Shown piece by piece: positions 9,056-17,308 of a stretch of DNA of 62,276 bases. The first letter of the stretch is position 1. Each line of letters begins with the position of its first letter. Origin of the DNA: JAOAHC01 sp964593045 (GTDB lineage: Bacteria; Bacillota; Clostridia; TANB77; CAG-465); contig CAZQJQ010000003.1 in NCBI GenBank assembly GCA_964593045.1, positions 1 through 62,276 on the forward strand. The letters are read 5' to 3'. Made by a program: the position numbers and the translations under genes. The notes under the pieces are model-generated. The model did no database searches. It worked only from the letters and a program-made list of their open reading frames with translations, and was not told where the DNA came from.

Positions 9056-9103
9056 AAATTTATCTCATTTATATAATTTAAATGAGATAAATTTTCTTTT
9101 TTT
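9056..9103 (+). terminator. Rho-independent terminator
   Basis: A perfect 16-base AT-rich stem (9056-9071 with 9079-9094), a seven-base loop, then a T-rich tract. It starts right after the stop codon of the HIT gene. Confidence 0.92.
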
Positions 9104-9180
9104 ATATTATGCACATATATAATTCACATATGAGGTATAATATATGAATGTAAAATATATTATATATTTTTAAAAAACAC

Positions 9181-9209
9181 GTGACATTTTATCTAAATTG
9201 ATATATAAT
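9181..9209 (+). promoter_or_regulatory. Promoter of the asp23-nusB-xse operon
   Basis: GTGACA (9181-9186), a 17-base spacer and TATAAT (9204-9209), about 30 bases before the asp23 start. Confidence 0.7.
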
Positions 9210-9237
9210 ATGTTTAAATAATTTTAGGAGGTATATT

Positions 9238-9708
9238 ATGAGTAAAAAAGTTGAAAAAAAGGTTGAGGAAGAAGTTAAAACTGAGGAAGTTATAGATGTA
9301 GGTGTTGATACACCAAATGTTGAGATTGCAACTAATTTAAATATATCAGAGGAAGTAATAGGAATAATTGCAGGTCTTGCAGCATCTGAAGTAGAAGGAA
9401 TAGCAGGTATGAGTTTAGGCTTTGTTGACGGTTTAAATCAAATACTTGGAAATAACAAGAAATATTCAAAAGGTGTAAAAATTGATTTAGATGGCAAAAA
9501 AGTAACAATAGATTTATATGTAAATGTAAGATATGGTGTTAGAATACCAGATATTGCATGGTCAGCACAAAATGCAGTAAAAACAGCTGTAGAGAATATG
9601 ACAGGACTTGAAGTTAGTGCTGTAAACATTAATGTACAAGGAATTACTTTTGATAAAAAAGAATCAAAAGAATCAAAAGAACCAAAAGAAAAAGAAGTGG
9701 TTGAGTAA
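9238..9708 (+). CDS. Asp23/Gls24 family envelope stress protein
   Basis: A 156-residue Asp23-family protein: a charged N-terminal ~30 residues, then the conserved domain (LNISEEVIGIIAGLAASEVEGI, ~residues 35-56; VDLYVNVRYG-type strand near 100; IPDIAWSAQNAVKTAVENMTG ~107-128; VNINVQGI ~135) and a Lys/Glu tail. In staphylococci Asp23 coats the inner membrane face, held by AmaP; the next gene is an AmaP homologue, so the same complex is likely. RBS AGGAGGT lies upstream. First gene of a six-gene operon. Confidence 0.92.
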   Translation: MSKKVEKKVEEEVKTEEVIDVGVDTPNVEIATNLNISEEVIGIIAGLAASEVEGIAGMSLGFVDGLNQILGNNKKYSKGVKIDLDGKKVTIDLYVNVRYGVRIPDIAWSAQNAVKTAVENMTGLEVSAVNINVQGITFDKKESKESKEPKEKEVVE

Positions 9709-9727
9709 ACTAGAGGGGGAACATAAA

Positions 9728-10270
9728 ATGAAGGGTTTTGAAAAATTTATTTTAGTTGTATTTTCAATAATTATTATAATGCTTGTTGTTGGAAGTATAT
9801 TAATATCAACAGAAATGATAAAAACATCTTTAGTAACAAATGCATTAATTGATATATTAGTAAATAACAAATTGGTTGTTATAGTTGTTGGTGCAATATT
9901 TACAATTTTTGCTCTTATAGGTATATTTACAGGAAATGACGATAGTGATTCAATAAAAGCAGGACTTGTTATAAAAAGTGACAACGGTTCTGTATATATA
10001 ACAAAAGAAACATTTGAGAATATAATATTAAGTGTAACAAGAGAGTTTGCATCACTTAAAAATACTAAAGTTATGGTAGATATTGATGAAACAGGAGTAA
10101 AGTGTAAAGTATTATCATATATATTACCAAATACAATTGTTCCTGATGTTACTGCAAGACTTCAAAAAAGCATTAAAGAGGCTATAAACAAACAAACAAC
10201 AATAGAAATAAGTGATGTTGAAATTAAAATAAAGGGCGTTGTTTACGAACAAACTGAAAAAAAACAATAA
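9728..10270 (+). CDS. amaP: AmaP-like membrane anchor for Asp23
   Basis: A 180-residue protein with two hydrophobic helices (~residues 5-27 and 46-68) and a C-terminal cytoplasmic domain related to Asp23 (ITKETFENIILSVTREFASL; KCKVLSYILPNT). This is the AmaP layout, the membrane anchor that holds Asp23 at the cell envelope. ATG 9728 is chosen because GGGGGA lies about seven bases before it; a longer upstream reading frame begins inside asp23 and has no site. It sits 19 bases after asp23 and 14 before a DUF2273 gene, the usual order in Firmicutes. Confidence 0.9.
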   Translation: MKGFEKFILVVFSIIIIMLVVGSILISTEMIKTSLVTNALIDILVNNKLVVIVVGAIFTIFALIGIFTGNDDSDSIKAGLVIKSDNGSVYITKETFENIILSVTREFASLKNTKVMVDIDETGVKCKVLSYILPNTIVPDVTARLQKSIKEAINKQTTIEISDVEIKIKGVVYEQTEKKQ

Positions 10271-10284
10271 AGGAAGTGATATAA

Positions 10285-10554
10285 ATGAAAAATTTTATTG
10301 ATTTTATAGTTAAAAACAAGTATGTTATAATATGTGTATCAATTGTAGTATTGCTATATGCACTTGGAGTAATTGATATATTATGGAAGTTAATTGTCTT
10401 GGTTGCACTTGTAGTATTAGCAGTATTTGTAGGCAAAAAATTACAAGAGGATGAAACAATAATTAAAAAAATATTTAAATGGAAAAAAGAGGATGTATAT
10501 TATTATCAAGATGATGAGAAAACTAGCGAAACTAAAAAAACTAGCAAAAAGTAG
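10285..10554 (+). CDS. Small DUF2273-like membrane protein
   Basis: An 89-residue protein with two hydrophobic helices (~residues 11-28 and 33-51) and a charged C-terminal tail rich in Lys, Glu and Tyr. Size, topology and place straight after asp23 and amaP match the DUF2273 membrane proteins of this module. Probably part of the envelope complex; the exact role is unknown. RBS AAGGAAG lies upstream. Confidence 0.85.
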   Translation: MKNFIDFIVKNKYVIICVSIVVLLYALGVIDILWKLIVLVALVVLAVFVGKKLQEDETIIKKIFKWKKEDVYYYQDDEKTSETKKTSKK

Positions 10555-10569
10555 GAGAGAATAGTACTT

Positions 10570-10983
10570 ATGGGAAGAAAAAAAGCAAGAGATAATGCAT
10601 TTAAATGTGTATATCAAATAGAATTTTTAAATGAAAATAAAGAAGAAAAAATAAACGATATATTAAATGAATGTTATGAAGAAAATGAAAATATAGAAGA
10701 AGAGAAAGAATATATTTCTTCTAGTATAAAAGGCGTTATTAAAAATATAGATTCTATTGATAAATTAATATTAGACAAGCTTAAAAATTGGTCAATTGAT
10801 AGAATAGCTAAAGTAGATTTAGCTATTTTAAGGCTTGCATCATATGAGTTGTTGTATACAGAAATACCTGTTAAAGTTGTTGCAAATGAAGCAGTAGAAC
10901 TTGCAAAAACATACGGAAATGATGATTCTTCATCATTTGTAAATGGAGTTATAGCAAAAATAATAGAAAATAAAAAAGGATAG
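10570..10983 (+). CDS. nusB: Transcription antitermination factor NusB
   Basis: A 137-residue NusB, all helical, which binds boxA RNA with NusE/S10 to prevent early termination in rRNA operons. The N-terminal RKKARDNAFKCVYQIEF and the C-terminal half (IDRIAKVDLAILRLASYELLY, EIPVKVVANEAVELAKTYG, FVNGVIAKI) are the conserved parts. GGAGAGA precedes the ATG. It lies between the Asp23 module and xseA, an order common in clostridia. Confidence 0.96.
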   Translation: MGRKKARDNAFKCVYQIEFLNENKEEKINDILNECYEENENIEEEKEYISSSIKGVIKNIDSIDKLILDKLKNWSIDRIAKVDLAILRLASYELLYTEIPVKVVANEAVELAKTYGNDDSSSFVNGVIAKIIENKKG

Positions 10984-10991
10984 ATGTACAT

Positions 10992-12179
10992 ATGGATAAA
11001 GTATATAATGTATCAAGTCTTAATAAATATATAAAAATGGTGTTTGATAAGGACACCTTTTTAAATAGTGTAAGTATTAGAGGAGAGATAACTAATTACA
11101 AAGCACACTATACGGGACATTGGTATTTTACACTAAAAGATGAAACTTCAACAATAAGATGTGTAATGTTTAAATCCTATGCTGATAATGTGAAATTCAA
11201 AGTTGAAGATGGTATGAAGATAGTAGTAAGAGGACAGGTTAGTGTATTTGAAAGGGATGGTTCATATCAAATATATTGTAAAACTATTACTAAAGAAGGA
11301 CTCGGAGACTTGTATCTTGCATATGAAGAATTAAAAAACAAACTTGAAAAAGAGGGATTGTTTGATCCAAGTATTAAAAAGAAATTACCATTTTTACCTA
11401 AAAGGGTAGGGGTTATAACATCAAAGACAGGAGCTGTTATTAAGGACATAATAAATGTGTCTACTAGAAGATATGACAAAGTCAATTTAGTTATATATCC
11501 TGCAAGTGTTCAAGGTGTAAATGTTGCATCAACAGTTATAGAAGGCATAAAAACATTAAATAGGTTAAATAATGTAGATGTAATAATAATTGCAAGAGGT
11601 GGTGGTTCCTTTGAAGATTTGTTTGGATTTAATGATGAAAACTTAGCAAGAGAAATATATAAATCAAAAATACCGATTGTATCAGCAGTAGGACATGAGA
11701 CTGACTTTACAATATGTGATTTTGTATCAGATTTAAGAGCTCCTACACCATCTGCAGCAGCGGAGATCGTTTATCCACAATATGCGGATTTTGTTAAAAA
11801 AATATCAAATGATAAAAATAGGATAATACTTTCTATACAAAACTATATAGAAAGAAAAAAACAATATATAGATAGAGTAAGAGCAGCTAAATTAGAAAAA
11901 AGGCCACTTGATATAATAAGAGAATATAGAATGACAACAGAAAGAATAATGAAATTCAGTGAAAATATATTAAATATAAAATTAGAAAAATCAAAATCAA
12001 AATACTCTCAGATATTAGCAAAATTAGATGCACTTAGTCCGCTTAAGACATTATCAAGGGGATATAGTGTAGTACAAAATAAGCTAGGAGAAGTAATAAC
12101 AAACAAACAACAAGTAAAAAAAGATGATATACTAGATTTAACATTAACAGATGGAAAGATAGATGTAATAGTAAGGTAG
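10992..12179 (+). CDS. xseA: Exodeoxyribonuclease VII large subunit
   Basis: Large, catalytic subunit of exonuclease VII, a metal-independent single-strand DNA exonuclease in repair. It has 395 residues: an N-terminal OB fold (VSSLNKYIKMVF...GEITNYK, CVMFKSYA), then the catalytic region with RVGVITSKTGAVIKDI, IIIARGGGSFEDLFGFNDE, VGHETDFTICDFVSDLRAPTPSAAA, and a long helical C-terminus that binds XseB. Length is normal. It starts eight bases after nusB, and xseB follows with almost no space, so the subunits are made together. Confidence 0.97.
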   Translation: MDKVYNVSSLNKYIKMVFDKDTFLNSVSIRGEITNYKAHYTGHWYFTLKDETSTIRCVMFKSYADNVKFKVEDGMKIVVRGQVSVFERDGSYQIYCKTITKEGLGDLYLAYEELKNKLEKEGLFDPSIKKKLPFLPKRVGVITSKTGAVIKDIINVSTRRYDKVNLVIYPASVQGVNVASTVIEGIKTLNRLNNVDVIIIARGGGSFEDLFGFNDENLAREIYKSKIPIVSAVGHETDFTICDFVSDLRAPTPSAAAEIVYPQYADFVKKISNDKNRIILSIQNYIERKKQYIDRVRAAKLEKRPLDIIREYRMTTERIMKFSENILNIKLEKSKSKYSQILAKLDALSPLKTLSRGYSVVQNKLGEVITNKQQVKKDDILDLTLTDGKIDVIVR

Positions 12180-12189
12180 GGTGAATATT

Positions 12190-12423
12190 ATGCAAGAAAA
12201 AGAAAAAACATTTGAAGAAAGTTTAAATGAATTAGAAAAGGTAGCATCAGAACTTGAAAAAGGAGATTTAAGTTTAGAAAAAGCATTATCTGAGTTTGAA
12301 AAAGGCATAGCACTTTCAAAAGAATGTAATAAAAAATTAGAGCAAGCCGAAAGAAAAATAAACATATTATTACAAGATGAAAATGGGGAAATAAAAGAAG
12401 AAGCTTTTGTTGAACAAGAATAA
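12190..12423 (+). CDS. xseB: Exodeoxyribonuclease VII small subunit
   Basis: Small subunit of exonuclease VII, 77 residues, a helical hairpin. Conserved are FEESLNELEKVASELEKGDLSLEKALSEFEKGIAL. ATG 12190 is preferred over GTG 12181 because GTAGGGTG lies just before it. It directly follows xseA and is the last gene of the asp23-xseB operon. No clear terminator follows in the next 60 bases. Confidence 0.95.
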   Translation: MQEKEKTFEESLNELEKVASELEKGDLSLEKALSEFEKGIALSKECNKKLEQAERKINILLQDENGEIKEEAFVEQE

Positions 12424-12480
12424 AAAAATATAATTACAATGTTAATTAAAATACAGTTACAATTACAATTTAAATTTTAA

Positions 12481-12533
12481 ATATCACCTAGTATATTTTT
12501 TAAATTAAAGTAAAAAATATTACTAGGTGATAT
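12481..12533 (+). promoter_or_regulatory. Long hairpin enclosing the ribosome binding site of the next gene
   Basis: Bases 12481-12501 pair with 12512-12533 through about 21 base pairs with one bulged T, closed by a ten-base loop. The 3' arm contains AGGTGA (12525-12530), the ribosome binding site of the gene that starts at 12536. No T-run follows, so it is not an ordinary terminator. Confidence 0.7.
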
Positions 12534-12535
12534 TT

Positions 12536-12751
12536 ATGACTAGAAATAACAAAAAAAAGAAAGATAACAAAAATGATAAAATTAGTAAAACAGATATAAC
12601 TACGCAATTAGATATAGAAAGAGAAAACGCTGAAACAATAGAAAAAGAGAGAACAAATTTCATTCCAGAATTTGAGCAATGGACATCTTTGCCAGAACAA
12701 AAAATAAAAACAAGAGAGATGGAAAAGATGACAAAAAACAATAAAAAATAA
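12536..12751 (+). CDS. Small, highly charged protein of unknown function
   Basis: A 71-residue protein, very rich in Lys, Asn, Glu and Thr, with no hydrophobic core and probably disordered at both ends; the middle (FIPEFEQWTSLPEQ) is the only part likely to be structured. ATG 12536 follows AGGTGA by five bases; a GTG nine bases earlier overlaps that site and is unlikely. I do not recognise a family. The binding site lies inside a long hairpin, so translation may be controlled. It could also be read from the upstream xseB transcript. Confidence 0.6.
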   Translation: MTRNNKKKKDNKNDKISKTDITTQLDIERENAETIEKERTNFIPEFEQWTSLPEQKIKTREMEKMTKNNKK

Positions 12752-12798
12752 AAAACCGGATAAAAATGGTTAAAAAAGCAATTTATTTTACATAATAC

Positions 12799-12827
12799 TT
12801 GAAAAAATATGTAAAGTATGATATAAT
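12799..12827 (+). promoter_or_regulatory. Promoter of the gene at 12880
   Basis: TTGAAA (12799-12804), a 17-base spacer and TATAAT (12822-12827). Confidence 0.8.
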
Positions 12828-12879
12828 ATAGCCACTTTAAAAGATTACCAATTCAAAAATTTGTTTGGGGGGAATATAA

Positions 12880-13260
12880 ATGACTTACAAGGATATGCTA
12901 ATGAGCTATAAGCTCCCGACTTCATTTGTCGTATTCGAGGAGACAAATATAAAGCTTGTAAATAGCTTTATGGAAAGACATCCATACCGGTATGAGCAAG
13001 AGTTATTTTATCACCTCATGAAACTATTTGGGGTAGATAAGAAGGATGCTAAAGTTCCTAATTTTAGGAAATACTTATCTAAGAAAAGGTTGAGCATTTA
13101 TAACGATGAGTATCCTGATGTATCAAGGAATGAACTTGACTTAGTTGTTAATTCAACAATAGAGTTCATAGCAATAATTCTTGGACTCAAAAAGAGTACG
13201 GTTGAAAAATACAATAACCGTCACGCCATATCTTATGTATGGTATTTAAGAAAAGTGTAG
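12880..13260 (+). CDS. Unknown soluble protein with unusual codon use
   Basis: A 126-residue protein I cannot assign. It is mostly helical by composition, with no signal peptide or membrane segment. The second half (NSTIEFIAIILGLKKSTVEKYNNRHAISYVWYLRKV) looks like a helix-turn-helix or other compact helical fold, but this is weak. The RBS GGGGGGAA is very strong. Codon use differs from neighbours: many AAG, GAG, AGG, CTC and TTC codons where nearby genes use AAA, GAA and AGA. It has its own promoter and a hairpin at its stop codon, so it is a single-gene unit, possibly acquired or highly expressed. Confidence 0.78.
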   Translation: MTYKDMLMSYKLPTSFVVFEETNIKLVNSFMERHPYRYEQELFYHLMKLFGVDKKDAKVPNFRKYLSKKRLSIYNDEYPDVSRNELDLVVNSTIEFIAIILGLKKSTVEKYNNRHAISYVWYLRKV

Positions 13261-13279
13261 TTAAAACTACACTTTTCTT
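13248..13279 (+). terminator. Terminator-like hairpin at the stop codon
   Basis: A perfect 15-base stem (13248-13262 with 13265-13279) containing the stop codon of the preceding gene. The 3' arm is T-rich, but no separate T-run follows, so its strength is uncertain. Confidence 0.65.
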
Positions 13280-13299
13280 GCTTAAATTTAACAAAAAGA

Positions 13300-13328
13300 T
13301 TGATTTTTTAGTATTTTTATATTAAAAT
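13300..13328 (+). promoter_or_regulatory. Promoter of the AI-2E family transporter gene
   Basis: TTGATT (13300-13305), a 17-base spacer and TAAAAT (13323-13328). Confidence 0.65.
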
Positions 13329-13356
13329 TAATATAACATGAAAGCGAGGGTAAATT

Positions 13357-14436
13357 ATGAAACAAGAAAAATTTAATTTTAGATTTTTAAATACTATTAT
13401 GTATATAGGTACATTTATTATATTATTTTATGTACTTAAAAATCTTGGAATTATGTCGAAGTTAGTTGAAATATTAGTAGCATTAATACCAGTATTTATA
13501 GGTATAATTGTATGTTGGTTATCAACACCACTAAAAAATAAATTAACAAAATTAGGACTAAAGAATAACATCGCAGCAATAATTTCACTAGTAATAATAT
13601 TTGGAGTGTTAATAATAGTTTTTTCTATTATAATTCCTATTATGGTAAGTGAGATTACAAAACTTGTAGTAGAGCTTCCAAACATTTATACAGGAGTAGT
13701 TACTAAAATAAACGATTTTCTATATTCAAAATCACTTGTAGCACCAGGTGAAGGAATAAGCTTATCATATAGTGTAAACACAGTAGATTTAGTTAAGAAA
13801 AATTTAAACAATATATTAAACTATTCAATTAATACAGTACAAAGTATAACATCATCGATTATAAGTATATTTACTGTAGTAGTAATAGCATTTTTTATGG
13901 TAAAAGATTTAGATAAATTTAAAGCAGGAATAGTATCATTTTTTGCAAAAAATGATAAAGAAAGTAGATCATATAAAATAATTGAAGAAATAGATACAAT
14001 GCTGATGTCATATATAAAAGGAGTACTTTTAGATAGCTTTATAGTAGGAATACTTGTTACTATTGCATGTTTCATACTTGGAATAGATTATGCAATAATA
14101 TTTGGCGTATTAATATTTATATTAAATATGATTCCGTATATAGGTGCGTTATTATCAGAGTTGACAATATCATTATTCGCACTTTCTACTGGTGGATTAG
14201 GATTTGCTATTATTACATTTTTAGTAATGCTTGGTATACAAATATTTGATTCAAATGTACTTCAACCAAATATTGTTGCAAAATCAGTAAACTTACATCC
14301 TGTAACAGTATTTTGTGGACTTATAATATTTAATTTATTAATGGGATTTGTTGGAATGATAATAGCAGTACCATGTATTGTAATTATAAAAATAATATTA
14401 AAATATTCATTTTCATTAGATGAAAAGGGAAGAATT
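13357..14436 (+). CDS. AI-2E family transporter (PerM-like), 3' end in a gap
   Basis: A polytopic membrane protein of the AI-2E/PerM family, whose members include exporters of autoinducer-2 and Na+/H+ antiporters; the substrate here cannot be told. About 360 residues are visible: two pairs of membrane helices near the N-terminus, a soluble segment (~residues 105-165), then the conserved C-terminal membrane part with IFGVLIFILNMIPYIGALLS (~residues 248-267) and FDSNVLQPNIVAKSVNLHPVTVF (~300-322). The last residues run into the 100-N gap, but the core is complete. Start ATG with GCGAGGG upstream. Confidence 0.9.
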
Positions 14437-14536
14437 NNNNNNNNNNNNNNNNNNNNNNNNNNNNNNNNNNNNNNNNNNNNNNNNNNNNNNNNNNNNNNNN
14501 NNNNNNNNNNNNNNNNNNNNNNNNNNNNNNNNNNNN
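14437..14536. other. Assembly gap (100 N) between convergent genes
   Basis: A nominal 100-N gap that cuts the ends of two convergent genes. The aspartate kinase on the far side lacks its regulatory domains, so the true gap is likely several hundred bases. Confidence 0.98.
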
Positions 14537-15291
14537 ATTTCATTTTTTTCTATATCTTCACTACATTGTTCAACAATACTTCCAGCTTTTTTGTTTTGCG
14601 AGTTTTTAACTAAAATTTTAAGGTTATTTTTTTTACTTACGCTTACAGAACGATTATGTAGGACTTTTGCTCCTGCTGTTGCTGCTTCTAACATTTCATC
14701 ATACGATACCTTTTTTAGTAATTTTGCTTTTGATATTATTTTTGGATCAGATGAGAATATGCCATCTACATCAGTATAAATTTCACATTTTCTTGCTTTT
14801 AATGCTGAAGCAATAGCAACTGCGGTAAGATCACTACCGCCTCTACCTATAGTAGTTACATTACCAAATTTGTCAATTCCCTGGAATCCTGCAACGACAA
14901 CAATCATGTTTTCGTTTAAGTAATTTAATATATTATTTATATATATTGATTTTATAACGGCGTTACCATATGTAGAATCAGTTAGTATACCGGCTTGTTC
15001 ACCAGATAATCCAATAGCATTATATCCTTTTTCTTTTAATATCATAGTTATTAAAGCAACTGTTTGTAGTTCTCCTGTGGCAAGTAAAATGTCTAATTCT
15101 CTTTTGCTTGGATTACTAGAGTATTCATTTGCTTTTTGTATTAGTTCGTTGGTTGTTTTACCTTGAGCAGATACAACCACAACTAATTTTATGTTTTTTT
15201 CATGATATTCAATTATTTTTTTACATACATTTTCTAATTTATCTTTGTTTTCTACAGATGTGCCACCAAATTTTTGCACAACAATGTTCAT
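14537..15291 (-). CDS. lysC: Aspartate kinase, 3' end in a gap
   Basis: Phosphorylates aspartate, the first step to lysine, threonine, methionine and diaminopimelate for cell walls. The kinase domain is visible: VVQKFGGTSV at the N-terminus, VVVSAQGKTT, LLATGELQTVAL, GRGGSDLTAVAIA (~residue 153), EIYTDVDGIFSSDPK (~173) and ATAGAKVLHNRSV (~208). About 250 residues are present; the ACT domains that bind the feedback inhibitor are lost in the gap. ATG at 15291 is chosen, with GGAAGGTGA upstream; a longer frame to 15381 has no such site. No lysine riboswitch is visible in the 145 bases before ftsY. Confidence 0.93.
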
Positions 15292-15369
15292 TGGCAATTC
15301 ACCTTCCTTGATATATTTTATGAGATAAAATTTATATAGTGAAAATATTTTGAACTTTTCTTTATTTAG

Positions 15370-15398
15370 TTGAAGATACATGTAAAATATGATATAAT
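15370..15398 (+). promoter_or_regulatory. Promoter of ftsY
   Basis: TTGAAG (15370-15375), a 17-base spacer and TATAAT (15393-15398). Confidence 0.75.
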
Positions 15399-15436
15399 CA
15401 TGTCGTCTTAATTAAAAGTAAGGAGTGAATTATTAG

Positions 15437-16342
15437 GTGTTTTTTTCAAAAATAAAAGAGAGTTTTAAAAAATCAAAAGATGCTTTAGATGAAAAAATAA
15501 ACAACATTTTTATAGGAAATAAAAATATTGATGAGATAATTGATGAAATAGAAGAAACTTTAATTCTCTCAGATCTAGGAGTAGATACAAGTACAAAAAT
15601 ATGCAAAAATGTGAGAAAAAATATAAAAAGTGAGAAAGATAAATCGAATGAAAATATAAAAAGAGTGCTAAAAGAAGAAATGGTTAGCATTTTGAATGAG
15701 TATGAAAATAAAAGCAATGTAGTTGATAGTAAATTTAAAAAAATAATTTTAGTTGTTGGAGTAAATGGTGTTGGAAAAACCACATCTATTGGTAAACTTG
15801 CAAATTTATATAAAAAACAAAATAAAAAAGTTTTGCTTGCAGCAGGTGATACATTTAGAGCAGGTGCTATTGAACAGTTAAAAATATGGTCCCAAAGATC
15901 AAATACTGATATATGTCTTGCTAAAGATATGGAAGATCCTTCTTCTGTAATATTTAATGCAGTAAAAAAATTTAGTGAAGAAAATTATGATATATTAATT
16001 TGTGATACAGCTGGAAGGATGCATAATAAAAAGAACTTGATGGATGAGTTAGAGAAAATAAAAAGAACAATTGATAAAAATATATCTAATGTTCAAAAAG
16101 AAGTGTTAATTGTTCTAGATGCTACAACTGGTCAAAATGCTATTTCACAAGTGAAAAGTTTTTATGAGAAGACAAGCTTAGATGGAATTATTTTAACCAA
16201 ACTTGATTCTACAGCTAAAGGTGGAGTTGTGTTTAGCATTATAAATGATTTAAGTATTCCTGTAAAATATATAGGAATAGGTGAAGGTATTGATGATATT
16301 GCTGAGTTTGTTGCAACAGATTTTGTAGATTCCATTATATAG
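15437..16342 (+). CDS. ftsY: Signal recognition particle receptor FtsY
   Basis: GTPase that receives the signal recognition particle with its ribosome at the membrane. The 301-residue protein is an NG domain: a helical N domain (residues ~1-95, rich in Lys/Glu) and a G domain with GVNGVGKTT (~residue 111), AAGDTFRAGAIEQL, DTAGRMHNKKNLMDEL, LTKLDSTAKGG and the closing GEGIDDIAEF. The long acidic A domain of enterobacteria is absent, as usual for Firmicutes. The start is GTG 15437, with AGGAG at 15421-15425; no ATG is near. ffh is not in the window. Confidence 0.95.
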   Translation: MFFSKIKESFKKSKDALDEKINNIFIGNKNIDEIIDEIEETLILSDLGVDTSTKICKNVRKNIKSEKDKSNENIKRVLKEEMVSILNEYENKSNVVDSKFKKIILVVGVNGVGKTTSIGKLANLYKKQNKKVLLAAGDTFRAGAIEQLKIWSQRSNTDICLAKDMEDPSSVIFNAVKKFSEENYDILICDTAGRMHNKKNLMDELEKIKRTIDKNISNVQKEVLIVLDATTGQNAISQVKSFYEKTSLDGIILTKLDSTAKGGVVFSIINDLSIPVKYIGIGEGIDDIAEFVATDFVDSII

Positions 16343-16392
16343 TTAAACTATTTTTTTATGCTTTCATATAATAATAAAAAGGATGTGAATAT

Positions 16393-17307
16393 ATGGAACA
16401 TTTATATAGTGATATAGTAAATGTAATAGATAAAAGTAAAGTGCTATTTGATGAACCAATGAAAAAGCATACTACTATGAAAGTTGGAGGTAACTGTGAT
16501 GTAATGGTTTTACCAACTAGTATTGATGATGTATCAAATATACTTAAATATTGTAAAAAAAAGAATATTAATTGGAAAGCAATAGGTAATGGAAGTAATT
16601 TACTTGTAAAAGATGATGGAATAAGGGGAGTTGTAATAAAGCTTACAAACAATTTTAGTGAAGTTGAAATTAAAGATAATATAATTACTGCGTTATCTGG
16701 AATGAATGTACCTAAATTGTCATATCTTGCTAAGAAAAATGAATTAACAGGTTTAGAGTTTGCTTGCGGAATTCCTGGCTCTGTTGGTGGATGTGTTAGA
16801 ATGAATGCTGGTGCATATGACTCGGAGATGAGTAATGTTGTTATAAGAGTAAAAGCTATTGATGAAAATGGAAATATAATAGAACTTAGTAAAGATGAAG
16901 TTAAATTTTCATATAGACATAGTATATTTTCAGACAATAAGAATTTAGTAATACTTAGTGTAGAATTTAAATTAGAAAAAGGAAATTTTAATGAAATAGA
17001 TGAAAAAATGAAAAAAAATAATATGGCAAGACAAGAAAAGCAACCATTAGAATATCCTAGCGCAGGTAGCATCTTTAAAAGACCATCTGGTTATTATGTT
17101 GGAAAGCTTGTAAGTGATAGCGGACTTAGAGGCTATACAATAGGTGGAGCACAAGTTTCAACTAAGCATACCGGATTTATAATAAACAAAGGAAATGCAA
17201 CATGTAAAGATGTTTTAGATCTTATAGATCATATAAAAAACACTGTTTTTGAAAAATATGGAGTTATGCTACAAACAGAAGTAGAAATAATTGGAGGAGA
17301 AAATTAA
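16393..17307 (+). CDS. murB: UDP-N-acetylenolpyruvoylglucosamine reductase
   Basis: FAD enzyme that reduces enolpyruvyl-UDP-GlcNAc to UDP-MurNAc, the second committed step of peptidoglycan precursor synthesis. It has 304 residues: the FAD domain with TTMKVGG, GNGSNLLVKDDGIRG, GLEFACGIPGSVGGCVRMNAGAYD, and FSYRHSIF; then the substrate domain with EYPSAGSIFKRP (the active-site Ser), LVSDSGLRGYTIGGAQVSTKHTGFIINK and TEVEIIG. This is the type II form common in Gram-positives. The yvcK gene starts one base after its stop. RBS AAGGATG lies upstream. Confidence 0.96.
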   Translation: MEHLYSDIVNVIDKSKVLFDEPMKKHTTMKVGGNCDVMVLPTSIDDVSNILKYCKKKNINWKAIGNGSNLLVKDDGIRGVVIKLTNNFSEVEIKDNIITALSGMNVPKLSYLAKKNELTGLEFACGIPGSVGGCVRMNAGAYDSEMSNVVIRVKAIDENGNIIELSKDEVKFSYRHSIFSDNKNLVILSVEFKLEKGNFNEIDEKMKKNNMARQEKQPLEYPSAGSIFKRPSGYYVGKLVSDSGLRGYTIGGAQVSTKHTGFIINKGNATCKDVLDLIDHIKNTVFEKYGVMLQTEVEIIGGEN

Positions 17308-17308
17308 A

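Noticed and set aside
12527..12535. GTG at 12527 as an alternative start for the small gene at 12536
   Set aside because: The GTG lies within the AGGTGA binding site itself; ATG 12536 is five bases downstream of it.
15292..15436. Lysine riboswitch before the aspartate kinase
   Set aside because: The 145-base divergent region is too short for a lysine riboswitch and shows no matching stems.
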